Part shown: positions 1 to 7,600 of the stretch, in pieces
How the letters are laid out: every line of letters starts with the position of its first letter
Numbering within the stretch: the first letter of the stretch is position 1
NCBI GenBank assembly: GCA_934700385.1
Contig: CAKUXO010000002.1
Span: 1-64,000 of the forward strand
Direction: 5' to 3'
DNA length: 64,000 bases
Source: an uncultured Candidatus Melainabacteria bacterium
GTDB taxonomy: Bacteria > Cyanobacteriota > Vampirovibrionia > Gastranaerophilales > Gastranaerophilaceae
Made by a program: the position numbers and the translations under genes
Notes under the pieces: model-generated
The model's database searches: none
What the model was told of the DNA's origin: nothing
The model's input: the letters and a program-made list of their open reading frames with translations, nothing else

Positions 1-52
1 ATATAAATAAAATCATAAAAATTAGTAAAAGACTAATATTGAATTTATCCAT
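1..52 (-). CDS. Small hydrophobic membrane peptide, 5' end only
   Basis: A minus-strand ATG at 52-50 follows an SD of five G's about nine bases upstream. The visible codons begin MDKFNISLLLIF and are strongly hydrophobic, as in a single membrane segment. The frame is open to the window edge, so length and function are unknown. A holin or another small phage membrane protein would fit its place directly after the tail genes, but that is inference from position. Confidence 0.4.
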   Translation of the reverse strand, partial: MDKFNISLLLIFMILFI

Positions 53-160
53 ATCAGCCCCCTTTCTAGTCGAGAATACGCCCCGAAGCTTAAATATTTT
101 GTAGGTGATTCTTTATAGAAAAGAGCTATTTTTACCCTGTGTAATGATTTTATCTTAAAA
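1..160. repeat. Direct repeat, copy 1
   Basis: This copy matches 305-465 at a spacing of about 304 bases, and may continue left of the window. Identity is near complete over the outer parts (1-75 and about 118-160). The middle (about 76-117) has diverged by substitutions and small indels. On the minus strand the unit contains an untranslated leader, a strong SD and the first codons of a small hydrophobic peptide. The divergence is concentrated in the hairpin region of the leader. Confidence 0.9.
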
Positions 161-187
161 TTAAGAATTTGTCTAAGTGTTAGTATC

Positions 188-216
188 TTGACAAAATGGG
201 GAATAAGGTAAATAAT
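188..216 (+). promoter_or_regulatory. Promoter for candidate sRNA
   Basis: A perfect -35 (TTGACA, 188-193) is followed by a 17-base spacer and a -10-like AATAAT (211-216). It points rightwards, opposite to the phage late genes, and sits between the two direct repeats. Confidence 0.6.
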
Positions 217-221
217 ATTAA

Positions 222-303
222 CACAGGGTGGTAGTTTGCGAAGCTACCAATAGCCCTTAGAGGTTTGAACGACTTTTATCTTTTTGGGTAAGAGTCGTTT
301 TTT
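222..303 (+). ncRNA. Candidate small RNA, about 80 nt
   Basis: The predicted start is about six bases after the -10 at 211-216. The transcript would fold into a two-part stem. The outer helix pairs AGGG (225-228) with CCCT (254-257). The inner helix is 8 bp with one G-U pair, 230-237 with 241-248, and a GCG loop. The transcript ends in an 11-bp terminator hairpin followed by six T's. There is no convincing reading frame with an SD. It lies antisense to the end of the truncated peptide frame (276-356). The family is not recognised. Confidence 0.5.
268..303 (+). terminator. Intrinsic terminator of the candidate sRNA
   Basis: The 11-bp stem pairs 268-278 with 289-299 (one G-U pair), with a 10-base loop and a T-run at 298-303. 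The T-run is on the plus strand only, so it serves the rightward transcript. Confidence 0.75.
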
Positions 304-356
304 AATATAAATAAAATCATAAAAATTAGTAAAAGACTAATATTGAATTTATCCAT
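276..356 (-). pseudogene. Truncated duplicate of the small membrane-peptide gene
   Basis: The same leader, SD and first 17 codons as the gene at the left edge. Outside the repeat the frame runs only nine more codons, reading backwards through the terminator hairpin, to a TAA at 276-278 (26 residues in all). The junction at about 304-305 is where the duplication stops. The peptide could still be made, because the SD and ATG are intact, but its tail is probably accidental. Confidence 0.5.
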
Positions 357-465
357 ATCAGCCCCCTTTCTAGTCGAGAATCAACCCGAGGCTTGTAAAT
401 ATTTTGCGGCTGATTTCTTTCGAGAAAGAGCTATTTTTACCCTGTGTAATGATTCTATCTTAAAA
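305..465. repeat. Direct repeat, copy 2
   Basis: Second copy of the unit at 1-160. It ends five bases before the stop codon of the phage gene at 470-913, so on the minus strand it forms the 3' flank of the late operon. The duplicated start codon is at 354-356. Here the reading frame leaves the repeat and stops early, so this copy looks like the truncated duplicate. Confidence 0.9.
354..414 (-). promoter_or_regulatory. Leader with SD-sequestering helix
   Basis: In the minus-strand RNA, AUCAGCC (414-408) can pair with GGCUGAU (363-357). The second strand overlaps the G-run SD (366-362) and abuts the AUG (356-354). A small upstream hairpin has changed between the copies but can still pair. In copy 1 the long-range pairing survives with one bulged base. 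This would lower translation of the small peptide unless opened. It is a prediction from base pairing only. Confidence 0.4.
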
Positions 466-469
466 ATCC

Positions 470-913
470 TTATCCCTCAACTAATTCCCTATAATCCTTA
501 GTTTCAAAGAACTTATCAAGTTGTTTCGTTTCAAATCCCAATTTAGCCCCAATTTCATCAATCAAAGGGTTTCCTCTAAAATATTCATTAGCATATTCAA
601 ATTCAATTAATGCTTTTGGGTCTGAAATTTGAGCTTTCAACATATCTGGAGTTATTCCTTTAGCTTGATATAGCCCTAAAAACATCTCTCTTTTTGTCAT
701 AGAAAGAAGATTTATTTTTTCTCGTTTTTTATCTTCAAGATATTTTTTATATGTTTCAGTTTCTCTTAAATCCTTAAATTCCCCATTGATAATATCCCAA
801 GCAATCCCACAAGGAAGTCCTGAAAATTTTAGCCATAAACTATCTTCAATTGAACAAATGTAATTAGGAATAACATATCCAAAAGCTTCTTTTTTGTCGT
901 TAAAATATATCAT
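470..913 (-). CDS. Phage tail-associated protein, unknown function
   Basis: 147 residues. The ATG follows the tail-fibre stop codon immediately (TAG ATG), so it is co-translated or tightly coupled with the fibre. It is soluble and mixed-charge with no membrane segment. The middle (residues about 45-110) is helical and charged, and the C-terminal half carries a pattern of Phe, Tyr, Asn and Gly. Genes directly after a tail fibre are often fibre chaperones or tail-tip proteins, but no family is recognised here. It is the last intact gene of the late operon before the repeat region. Confidence 0.7.
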   Translation of the reverse strand: MIYFNDKKEAFGYVIPNYICSIEDSLWLKFSGLPCGIAWDIINGEFKDLRETETYKKYLEDKKREKINLLSMTKREMFLGLYQAKGITPDMLKAQISDPKALIEFEYANEYFRGNPLIDEIGAKLGFETKQLDKFFETKDYRELVEG

Positions 914-1900
914 CTATTTCGCCCCTTTCGCTTTAATAAACCATGCTTGGTTTATACCGTCAGAAATATTTTGTGAACGTAATTTGTAATAAATGCCACT
1001 TGGACATGGTAAAAGCATAGCAGCTCTTATAGCTGCGCCACTTGTGCTGCCAACCGATAAAACACTATTATTCATATTAGGAAAAAGTAAATCTGTATAA
1101 CTTCCATCAAAAGAATATTGAACTGTTACATAACCATTACTTGTAGCAAGCCCAACAATAAATACATATCCATCGCACTCAGCTTGATAGCTTGTATCAA
1201 AACTTTTTGCTTCAATTCTAGAATAATCAGGCATAGATAAACCTGAAAGATTACTTTTAGCGTTTTCGGTGATGTTATCTAATTCAAGGTTAGCTTTTGT
1301 GGCTAATGATTCCCTAAGTAAATCAATAGTTTCAAATTTATCATTTTTTTCTAAAATATAATTATAAATAGAGTTCAATTCATCTGATTGAGTTAAAACA
1401 TTTTTATAAATTTCTGAACAATTATTTAGATAATTTTGAACAGTTAAAGAATTATTATTAATGTTTTCAATTAATTCTTCTGGTGTTTGAGATGAAATTT
1501 CGTCAACTTTTACACACCTATCAATTTTTCTTGATAAAATTTGAACTAATCTTGTTAAATAATCAAGGCAATATTCAAGGGTTGATAAATTTAAAAGAGA
1601 GCTATTATTAAACTTTGTTTGCTGTTCAATAGATAAATTTAATTCAAGAGATAATTTTTCTTTTTCAGATAAAATATGTCTTTTTGAATTTTCAATAGGA
1701 TAGGTAATATAACTTCCGTTGTTGTTTTTAAATTCATTAATTGTATAGTCAAAATTATTTTTTAATTCTTCTTTTATATTGTTTTCGTTATAAAAATAAA
1801 CCTTAAGCTGGTTTTCATTTTCAATATAAAAATCAAAATCAAAAATTTTATTTGTCCCGTTTCCTTTGTGATTGTTAACGGGTGAAATATCGTATATCAA
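914..1900 (-). CDS. Podovirus tail fibre protein
   Basis: 328 residues. The start is TTG at 1900-1898 behind a strong SD (AAGGAGTG), and the gene overlaps the 3' end of the preceding one by 26 bases. The N-terminal 90 residues resemble the T7 gp17 tail-attachment domain in length and pattern, with NNHKGNGTNKIFDFDF near the start. A heptad-like helical segment (about 95-215) is typical of a trimeric shaft. The last 110 residues are a compact beta-rich tip with repeated Gly/Ser/Tyr. The tip is the likely receptor-binding part. It does not look like a variable C-type lectin fold, and no diversity-generating cassette is visible nearby. Confidence 0.75.
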   Translation of the reverse strand: MIYDISPVNNHKGNGTNKIFDFDFYIENENQLKVYFYNENNIKEELKNNFDYTINEFKNNNGSYITYPIENSKRHILSEKEKLSLELNLSIEQQTKFNNSSLLNLSTLEYCLDYLTRLVQILSRKIDRCVKVDEISSQTPEELIENINNNSLTVQNYLNNCSEIYKNVLTQSDELNSIYNYILEKNDKFETIDLLRESLATKANLELDNITENAKSNLSGLSMPDYSRIEAKSFDTSYQAECDGYVFIVGLATSNGYVTVQYSFDGSYTDLLFPNMNNSVLSVGSTSGAAIRAAMLLPCPSGIYYKLRSQNISDGINQAWFIKAKGAK

Positions 1901-2366
1901 AATTCACTCCTTTTTTAATTTTGTAAAATAACTTGTAATCTTTATTTTTTGTTTCAATAAAATTAAAATCAAATTTTTCTAACTGTTTTAAAAAAGAAAA
2001 GTTTGATTTATAAATAAAGTTAAATAAAATGTCGTAATTTTTTTCGTTTTTCTTAACAAAGTTTCTTATAACTTCAAATAATTCAATTTTGTCTTTTTTA
2101 TAAAAATAAGATGATATCATCCAAATTTGCCCAACTTTTAAATCTTTAAAAAAAGGACAAAAATAAACCCCTCCAATAGCAAAAGATTTATTTTTAGATG
2201 ATTTTACAAAAATAGTGTTTTTATTTTTTAAAAATTTAAAAATATTTTCTAAAAATTTTTCCTGATAATTATTTTTATAAAAAGTTTTTATTTCTTCTAA
2301 GTCTTCAATTCTAATTGTTTTTAAAAGTTTCAAAAGGTTTTTTCTTGTAATTTTAATTTTTTGCAT
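1875..2366 (-). CDS. gp13-like GNAT-fold internal virion protein
   Basis: 163 residues, Lys- and Phe-rich. The pattern fits small podovirus proteins of the gp13/DUF2833 type, which adopt an acetyltransferase-like fold and sit between the nozzle and the fibre genes. The central motif GGVYFCPFFKDLKVGQIW resembles the beta4 strand region of GNAT folds. No convincing acetyl-CoA pyrophosphate loop is visible, so it is probably structural rather than enzymatic. It lies two codons downstream of the nozzle gene and overlaps the fibre gene. Confidence 0.55.
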   Translation of the reverse strand: MQKIKITRKNLLKLLKTIRIEDLEEIKTFYKNNYQEKFLENIFKFLKNKNTIFVKSSKNKSFAIGGVYFCPFFKDLKVGQIWMISSYFYKKDKIELFEVIRNFVKKNEKNYDILFNFIYKSNFSFLKQLEKFDFNFIETKNKDYKLFYKIKKGVNFDIRYFTR

Positions 2367-2369
2367 TTT

Positions 2370-4415
2370 TTATTCTTCAAGTGAAAGTGTTGTTGTAATA
2401 GATAAAATTTTTAAAGGCAAGGGATGATTTTGAATTATTTTCACACTTTTTTGAGTATCAGGATAAGATAGAGGATAAAATTCAACAATTTTTGAAAATA
2501 ATTTTTCAGGTTCATCAATGCTTTTAATATCCCTTGAATTAAGATATAAACTTTCATCATCATTTTGAATGTAAAAGTCTTCTCTTGAATTTAAAATCTT
2601 AACTTCAACTTTATTAATTGTTTTTTTAAGTCCGAAGCTCTGTTCGTTTTCAAAGTTCAAAGTTTCAAGTTTAAATGAATATCCTAAGCCAACAACAACA
2701 TTTTTAGCAGGATATGGCAATTTTAAATTTCCATTTTCATCTACCTTTAAATTTTCAATAACCCCAAAATCAGCTAAAACATTAACTTCTTCATTTTTTA
2801 GGTGGTCAAGTCCTTTTAATTCTTGAATTTCTTTGTCAAATTCCTTACTTAAAGCACAATCAAGATAAAAAGCATTTTTTAAAGAGCTAATTGAATTAAA
2901 ACTAATTTTTTCAATATATTTAACTTCATTATTATCAATCATCCTTTTAACGACAAAATATATGTTATCTTTGTCATTTTCTCTAATAGAACAAACGCTT
3001 TCAAATTTCCCTTTTGTTTTATGAGTGTGCCAAGCGGCAATTTTTTGTTTAGGATTATATGTTAAAGCATTCAAACTTCCATCTTCCATTACGCACCAAA
3101 GAATTTGATATGGTTCTTTAGAATAACTCATATCAATAACTTTATTCCCGTCAAATAAATGACTTGCAAAAATGGTTAATTCTTCACCGTCATAAGAATC
3201 TGAAAGATAATTATAACCTAAATCTCTAACAATATTTCCGCCAGATTGTACAAAAAGAACCATAGACCCTGATACAACAGGTTTTATTTTAGATGAACCA
3301 TAGCAAGATTGAATAGTAGCGCTTGGTGTTGGTGTAGCGCTAAAGGTTCCGTCTGAACCTGCAATTTTCCATTCTGAATTATTGGTTAAAACAATTAAAT
3401 TTCTAAAAGGCAAAATATGATTAATTTCATTAGCGCCATTATCGCACATTGTTAAAGTAATAGAGTCGGTTGAATTAAGAGGTCTTGAAATATTAAAATT
3501 ATTGTTTGTTCCGCTTTGGCTTGCCCAAAGGGTTTGAGGCAAGTTTTTAGATGAAGCGTAAAGTTTTCTTTGCTGATAGTAACAAACGCAAGATGGGTTT
3601 TCTTTTTCAAAAGGATTAACAAATTTTGGCGCACAGCTTTTTAAATCAGGTTCAATGTTGTTATCTTTAAATGATGTTGTGCTGCTTGTTCCAACATAGC
3701 CAAAAATTCCATTAACATCTCTATAAATATTATATTCAACCGCATTTTCAACTTTTTGCCAAGTTAAGGTAATATATTCTGATGTTGTCCAATATGCTTC
3801 AAGATGTCCATTTACGCTAACAACATTACTGCTAACACTTTCTTCGTTTGTTGTTTTATCAACTGAACAAATAACATAATTATAAGTTGTTATATTAGAA
3901 CTTAGTGAACCTGTGTAGGAAATATTTATATTGCTTGGTGGCTCAATTTTAGATTTAAAATTAATTTCATTCAATTCCCATTGATTGTGCTTAATTCTTG
4001 ATAATTCCATTGGCGGATGGTTTTTATGGACAAACGTTATTATGTCTAATTGTTGAGTATAATCAAGCTCAAATAATTCATTTTCTAAATAAGGGCTTGA
4101 TAGTTCATAAATTTCATTATTTTCATCTAAAATATATCCGCTATCTTTAATAAAACGAAAATATTTCTCTCCAACTTCAATTATATAACTTTGAGATGAA
4201 TTAAAAACAAAAGGTATAAGCCTTGTTTTTCCATTTGTTTTTGTTTTAGTGATAAATTCAAGTCCGCTTCGATTAATAACACATCCTTCTTGTAAAACAA
4301 TTCCATTTACAAGTTTTTTAAGACCTAAGTTATATTGTTCAAGGTCAACCCTTCCTTCTAATGAGGGTGAAATAACTCCTTTTGAAAAGGAGTTTTGGCA
4401 AACTCTTACTGTCAT
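2370..4415 (-). CDS. Tail tubular protein B-like nozzle
   Basis: 681 residues with a strong SD (AAGGAGTT) before the ATG. The N-terminus carries the pattern of podovirus nozzle/stabilisation proteins: FSKGVISPSLEGRVDLEQY, then GCVINRSGLEFI and TRLIPFVFN. A fibronectin-like beta segment lies at about 160-240, ending ENAVEYNIYRD. The rest is predominantly beta. The protein should form the lower tube of the short tail below the adaptor. It is followed immediately by the adaptor gene upstream, as in T7-like and BPP-1-like tails. Confidence 0.85.
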   Translation of the reverse strand: MTVRVCQNSFSKGVISPSLEGRVDLEQYNLGLKKLVNGIVLQEGCVINRSGLEFITKTKTNGKTRLIPFVFNSSQSYIIEVGEKYFRFIKDSGYILDENNEIYELSSPYLENELFELDYTQQLDIITFVHKNHPPMELSRIKHNQWELNEINFKSKIEPPSNINISYTGSLSSNITTYNYVICSVDKTTNEESVSSNVVSVNGHLEAYWTTSEYITLTWQKVENAVEYNIYRDVNGIFGYVGTSSTTSFKDNNIEPDLKSCAPKFVNPFEKENPSCVCYYQQRKLYASSKNLPQTLWASQSGTNNNFNISRPLNSTDSITLTMCDNGANEINHILPFRNLIVLTNNSEWKIAGSDGTFSATPTPSATIQSCYGSSKIKPVVSGSMVLFVQSGGNIVRDLGYNYLSDSYDGEELTIFASHLFDGNKVIDMSYSKEPYQILWCVMEDGSLNALTYNPKQKIAAWHTHKTKGKFESVCSIRENDKDNIYFVVKRMIDNNEVKYIEKISFNSISSLKNAFYLDCALSKEFDKEIQELKGLDHLKNEEVNVLADFGVIENLKVDENGNLKLPYPAKNVVVGLGYSFKLETLNFENEQSFGLKKTINKVEVKILNSREDFYIQNDDESLYLNSRDIKSIDEPEKLFSKIVEFYPLSYPDTQKSVKIIQNHPLPLKILSITTTLSLEE

Positions 4416-4417
4416 AA

Positions 4418-5011
4418 TTAACTCCTTGAACTTAAATATGTTTCTTCATCATATAAAATATCAGCCCCCTCTTGCGCATTTAAAACTTTTGCTCGGCTTA
4501 AAATTTTAACATATTTTTGATAAGCGCTTTCACCTTTTTGTAAATTTCCCACAAGAACATTTGAAGTTATTGTTGCAAGGTAATATGCTAATGCCATTGA
4601 AAATTCAACATTAAAAAATATCTCTTTTTCAACTCTTTTTGTATATCTTAAAACTGCGTTTTTAGCGTTTGTTAGAATAACGCTTGTTCCATCTTCTAGG
4701 GCTGCAATTTGATATTTTTCAAGCCTATAACTTCCTTTTTCAAAAATATCTCTAGCGCAAATACAATCGTTAGGATAATCATAACAATAACTAAAATTAC
4801 CAATTTGGTTTTCAATGTTTCTTAAAGAAAGCGTTTTAAAACAAGATGCAAAATTCCAATCAAAATCTTTTAAAACATAATCTCTCGCAAGTTCATAATA
4901 ATTATTTAAAATAATAGCTTTGTTATCGTTTAAATTAACATTTTCAATAGGAGTTGAAATTCCTAAGATATTCAGTGTAATATTAAAAATTTTTACTTTG
5001 GTTATGTCCAT
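4418..5011 (-). CDS. Tail tubular protein A-like adaptor (gp11-like)
   Basis: 197 residues. The helical N-terminal half has the signature of head-to-tail adaptors: a start like FNITLNILGIS, then NNYYELARDYVLKDFDWNFA. In T7-type phages this protein forms a ring between portal and nozzle. The start overlaps the end of the preceding gene by ten bases, and the nozzle gene begins three bases after its stop. It is soluble, with no membrane segment. Confidence 0.8.
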   Translation of the reverse strand: MDITKVKIFNITLNILGISTPIENVNLNDNKAIILNNYYELARDYVLKDFDWNFASCFKTLSLRNIENQIGNFSYCYDYPNDCICARDIFEKGSYRLEKYQIAALEDGTSVILTNAKNAVLRYTKRVEKEIFFNVEFSMALAYYLATITSNVLVGNLQKGESAYQKYVKILSRAKVLNAQEGADILYDEETYLSSRS

Positions 5012-5514
5012 CTTTTTACATCGTTTCCTTTCATATATTCTGGTAATTCTTGTTTTAATCCGCCAAGATAACTTGATGTTTGACTTAGTAAAAACTTCGT
5101 TGTAGAAGATTTGTTTTGTCGTGCTTCTGAATAATAATTTTGCACTTGGCTAAGATAACTGTTTGCTTTTTGTCTATGTTCTTTTTGGGTGGAGTCTGCA
5201 TTATATTCAGATATTAAAATGTCATCTAAATAGTTAAATTTATTACTTCCGCTTTGGATATCAAAACCACCTGCTGCATTTTTTGAATTTGTTTTTGAGG
5301 CTTCTTGAAGTCCTGAAATTTTCTCTTTTCTCGCTTCTTCAATCCCTTTTTGCATTTCATTATGTGCTTCGTTTTGCGCATATTTTGCATTATTAAGTGC
5401 AATTTGAGCTTTGTAATTATAATCTGCAACTTCATTTATGCCTTGCGTTATGTTTGCAAGTCCTGAAAATGTTGTGCTGATAAAATTTTTACCTGATATT
5501 GTAGTTAAACACAT
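5002..5514 (-). CDS. Internal virion / DNA-ejection protein candidate
   Basis: 170 residues with a very strong SD (AGGAGG). Long helical, Ala-, Gln- and Asn-rich segments with charged heptads run from about residue 25 to 130, and the N-terminus is short (MCLTTISG). It has the size and make-up of podovirus gp14-type internal proteins that exit through the portal to form the trans-envelope tube. The gene follows an intrinsic terminator, so it may be expressed less than the capsid genes. The assignment rests mainly on order and composition. Confidence 0.5.
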   Translation of the reverse strand: MCLTTISGKNFISTTFSGLANITQGINEVADYNYKAQIALNNAKYAQNEAHNEMQKGIEEARKEKISGLQEASKTNSKNAAGGFDIQSGSNKFNYLDDILISEYNADSTQKEHRQKANSYLSQVQNYYSEARQNKSSTTKFLLSQTSSYLGGLKQELPEYMKGNDVKRWT

Positions 5515-5529
5515 TCTTCCTCCTTATTT

Positions 5530-5554
5530 AAAAAAAGTGGGCAAAAAGCCCACT
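5530..5554 (-). terminator. Intrinsic terminator inside the late operon
   Basis: A perfect 7-bp G/C-rich stem (AGTGGGC, 36-42, with GCCCACT, 48-54 of this block) has a five-base loop and a run of T's on the minus strand. It lies between the cement gene (ends 5570) and the SD of the next gene. It probably reduces read-through from capsid into tail genes. Confidence 0.8.
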
Positions 5555-5569
5555 AAGATTAACCTAATT

Positions 5570-5959
5570 TTATTCATAATTACTTATATCGTTATTCATA
5601 ACAGCACCTGCGGTAATTTTTCCTTTAGTTGGAAGTGTGCCCTCAATTGTATATTTTAAGCGCATATAACCCTTATTACCTTTAGGAAAATAACTAATAG
5701 GAAATTTTGCCCCCTCTTTTAATTCAGCTAAAGCTAAAGTAGATGAAACTAAAACATTTGAAGAAGAAAAATCTTCACTATCAGAAGTTTCTATTTCTAA
5801 TTTTAGGGATGTAAGATTATCAAATGCTTCTGTAACTTGAGCAATAAAAGGAAGATAGGTTATTTCTCCTTTTGAAAATTTAACAGTATTATCTGAAATT
5901 TCAGATGCTTTTCTTAATTCTTGATTATCTGAAAAAAGATTTTGTAAATCTAATAACAT
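5570..5959 (-). CDS. Bbp16-like capsid cement protein
   Basis: 129 residues with SD AAGGAGTT. The N-terminus MLLDLQNLFSDNQ is close to the start of Bbp16-type cement proteins of Bordetella phage BPP-1, which trimerise on the outer capsid. The rest is a beta-sandwich-like sequence with an acidic central stretch (ETSDSEDFSSSN). It lies ten bases downstream of the major capsid gene, the usual place for this family, and a terminator follows it. Confidence 0.75.
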   Translation of the reverse strand: MLLDLQNLFSDNQELRKASEISDNTVKFSKGEITYLPFIAQVTEAFDNLTSLKLEIETSDSEDFSSSNVLVSSTLALAELKEGAKFPISYFPKGNKGYMRLKYTIEGTLPTKGKITAGAVMNNDISNYE

Positions 5960-5969
5960 TTTAAACTCC

Positions 5970-6965
5970 TTAACTAACTACTTTTTCATCATTTCTTAAT
6001 TGATCAACACATTTAATCGGAATGCCCAAGAATGAAACAATTGGTTTACCCATACATTCTTCAACAGATAATTTAACATTTGATTTATTAATTGCTTGAA
6101 AATGCAGATACGTTTCAATAATTTCATTACAGTAAATAACGGTTGTGCCTGTTTTTGAAAAACGTTTAATGCGGTGATATGCGCTTATCATTAATTTAAT
6201 TAAATCTGCAGCATCTTCACTATCTAATTTTGTAACATCGATGTTTGCTATACGTGCGCTAGAGCGAAAATCTCTTACCGTCATACCGATATCCCATTTA
6301 AAATGGTCCCTATAAACTTCATACATGTTTCCATTAGAATCTGTTGCAGTTTGAGCACCTTTATCTGTATGAACAAGTCCCATTTGAGAACCTTTTGGAT
6401 ATAAAAGATGAGTGTGTAAGTCGCCCCAAGTTACAAACCAAATAGACGTGTTGGTGTTGCCTTTGCCGCCGCCATCTAAAACCCTATAACCAATTGATTC
6501 AGGATTAGTTGAAACTTTATTATATCTAACTGATAAACCATCAAAACCTGCGGGGTTAGTTGCTTTTGAACCATAGAAAATGTTTTGTTGAACTGTATTG
6601 TTCATTGATTCTAAAAATGCTTGTGCTTCATTCATTCTGAATTGTTGGGTATCTCCTTCTAAATCTGCTAGGGATTTATCAACTTGAGAATAAACTTCAA
6701 GCATACCTGTTGAATCTGTAATTTGAGTATATTCGCCTTTAGAAGATGAAACACCTTGATAAAATTTCCTGAATTCAACTTCAGGTAAACCATTTCTAAC
6801 TGTTGTTTTATGGGTTGAACCTTCGTTACATTCTCTTACAACTGCATCTTCTAATAAAACATTCGATTGAGATAATAAATCTATAATCGTGGTTGCAATT
6901 TTGCCATTTTCTTTTTGTGCAAACTTGTCTTTTAGGGTTAAATAAGTGTTTCCTGTTAGTGCCAT
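5970..6965 (-). CDS. Major capsid protein, BPP-1-like HK97 fold
   Basis: 331 residues. The start MALTGNTYLTLKDKFA, the block KTTVRNGLPEVEFR, and the run SLADLEGDTQQFRMNEAQAF followed by FYGSKATNPAGFDGL match the pattern of BPP-1-type podovirus coat proteins. SD is AGGAG. It assembles the icosahedral shell with the scaffold encoded upstream and the cement protein downstream. Length is normal for the family and no break is visible. Confidence 0.9.
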   Translation of the reverse strand: MALTGNTYLTLKDKFAQKENGKIATTIIDLLSQSNVLLEDAVVRECNEGSTHKTTVRNGLPEVEFRKFYQGVSSSKGEYTQITDSTGMLEVYSQVDKSLADLEGDTQQFRMNEAQAFLESMNNTVQQNIFYGSKATNPAGFDGLSVRYNKVSTNPESIGYRVLDGGGKGNTNTSIWFVTWGDLHTHLLYPKGSQMGLVHTDKGAQTATDSNGNMYEVYRDHFKWDIGMTVRDFRSSARIANIDVTKLDSEDAADLIKLMISAYHRIKRFSKTGTTVIYCNEIIETYLHFQAINKSNVKLSVEECMGKPIVSFLGIPIKCVDQLRNDEKVVS

Positions 6966-6986
6966 TTAATTTTCTCCTTTAAACTG

Positions 6987-7544
6987 TTATTCTTTTGAAC
7001 CATATAAAATTTGTGCAGGCGTTAATTCTTCTAACGCTGGGCTTCCAAAATATCCGCAATCATCTTCTTTTAAAAGTTCGCCAATTTTATAAAAAAGTTT
7101 TATCATCTCAGGATGAAAAACTAAGCCTGTTGAATTTAAAAGTTCTTTTAAATTTTCAGAACATAAATTTTCATAGGCATTGTTAGCTACTTGCATATAT
7201 TTTCTTATTTCAGACGGATTTTTAGATGGGATATCATTATCTTTATTAAATAAATCATTGTATCCTTGTATTGTTTCACCAAAGATTGTTTCTTTATCTT
7301 TTTCATAGAAATCTTTTTGCTTTGTTGACATTTCAAGCGCAATATCAAGCAAAACTTCAAGAGATTCTTGTGAAAGATTTAATTTTTCAACAATTGCACT
7401 AAATTTATTCAATAAATCGTTATCTAAATTAAAATCATTAAGATTTTTATATTTTGATAAATCATATTTTGAATTTATGTTGATATTATTAATGTTATCG
7501 AGCTTTTTACCTAAATAGGTAAAATTATTTGAATTTTGTTGCAT
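6987..7544 (-). CDS. Capsid scaffold candidate
   Basis: 185 residues if the start is the ATG at 7544, which has an SD (AAAGGG) four bases upstream. A longer frame exists upstream to 7634 but would run through the promoter of the divergent gene at 7601 and lacks a better SD. The protein is acidic and helical, Asn- and Leu-rich, and sits directly before the major capsid gene, where podoviruses usually place their scaffold. The C-terminal tail (EELTPAQILYGSKE) may bind the coat. No sequence motif proves the role. Confidence 0.6.
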   Translation of the reverse strand: MQQNSNNFTYLGKKLDNINNININSKYDLSKYKNLNDFNLDNDLLNKFSAIVEKLNLSQESLEVLLDIALEMSTKQKDFYEKDKETIFGETIQGYNDLFNKDNDIPSKNPSEIRKYMQVANNAYENLCSENLKELLNSTGLVFHPEMIKLFYKIGELLKEDDCGYFGSPALEELTPAQILYGSKE

Positions 7545-7560
7545 TTTCACCCTTTCTGTG

Positions 7561-7593
7561 TGGTATAATTTATTAAAAAGATTTTTTGGGGAG
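7561..7593 (+). promoter_or_regulatory. Extended -10 promoter and SD of the moron gene
   Basis: TGG TATAAT (7561-7569) is a perfect extended -10. A -35-like TTGCAT is at 7539-7544 with a long 19-base spacer. An SD, GGGGAG (7588-7593), lies seven bases before the ATG at 7601. The promoter points against the late operon. Confidence 0.75.
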
Positions 7594-7600
7594 TTAAAAA

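Noticed and set aside
221..260. T-box-like word AGGGTGGTA in the candidate sRNA
   Set aside because: It pairs locally with CCCT and CTACC instead of forming an antiterminator, no specifier loop is seen, and no amino-acid gene follows.
380..440. Twister-like words (GCAAAA, ACAAGCC) in the minus-strand leader
   Set aside because: They are in the wrong order for the common form and are lost in copy 1, so a ribozyme is unlikely.
914..1900. Diversity-generating retroelement target, because the capsid is BPP-1-like
   Set aside because: The fibre tip does not resemble a C-type lectin variable region, and no reverse transcriptase or adenine-biased repeat is visible in the window.
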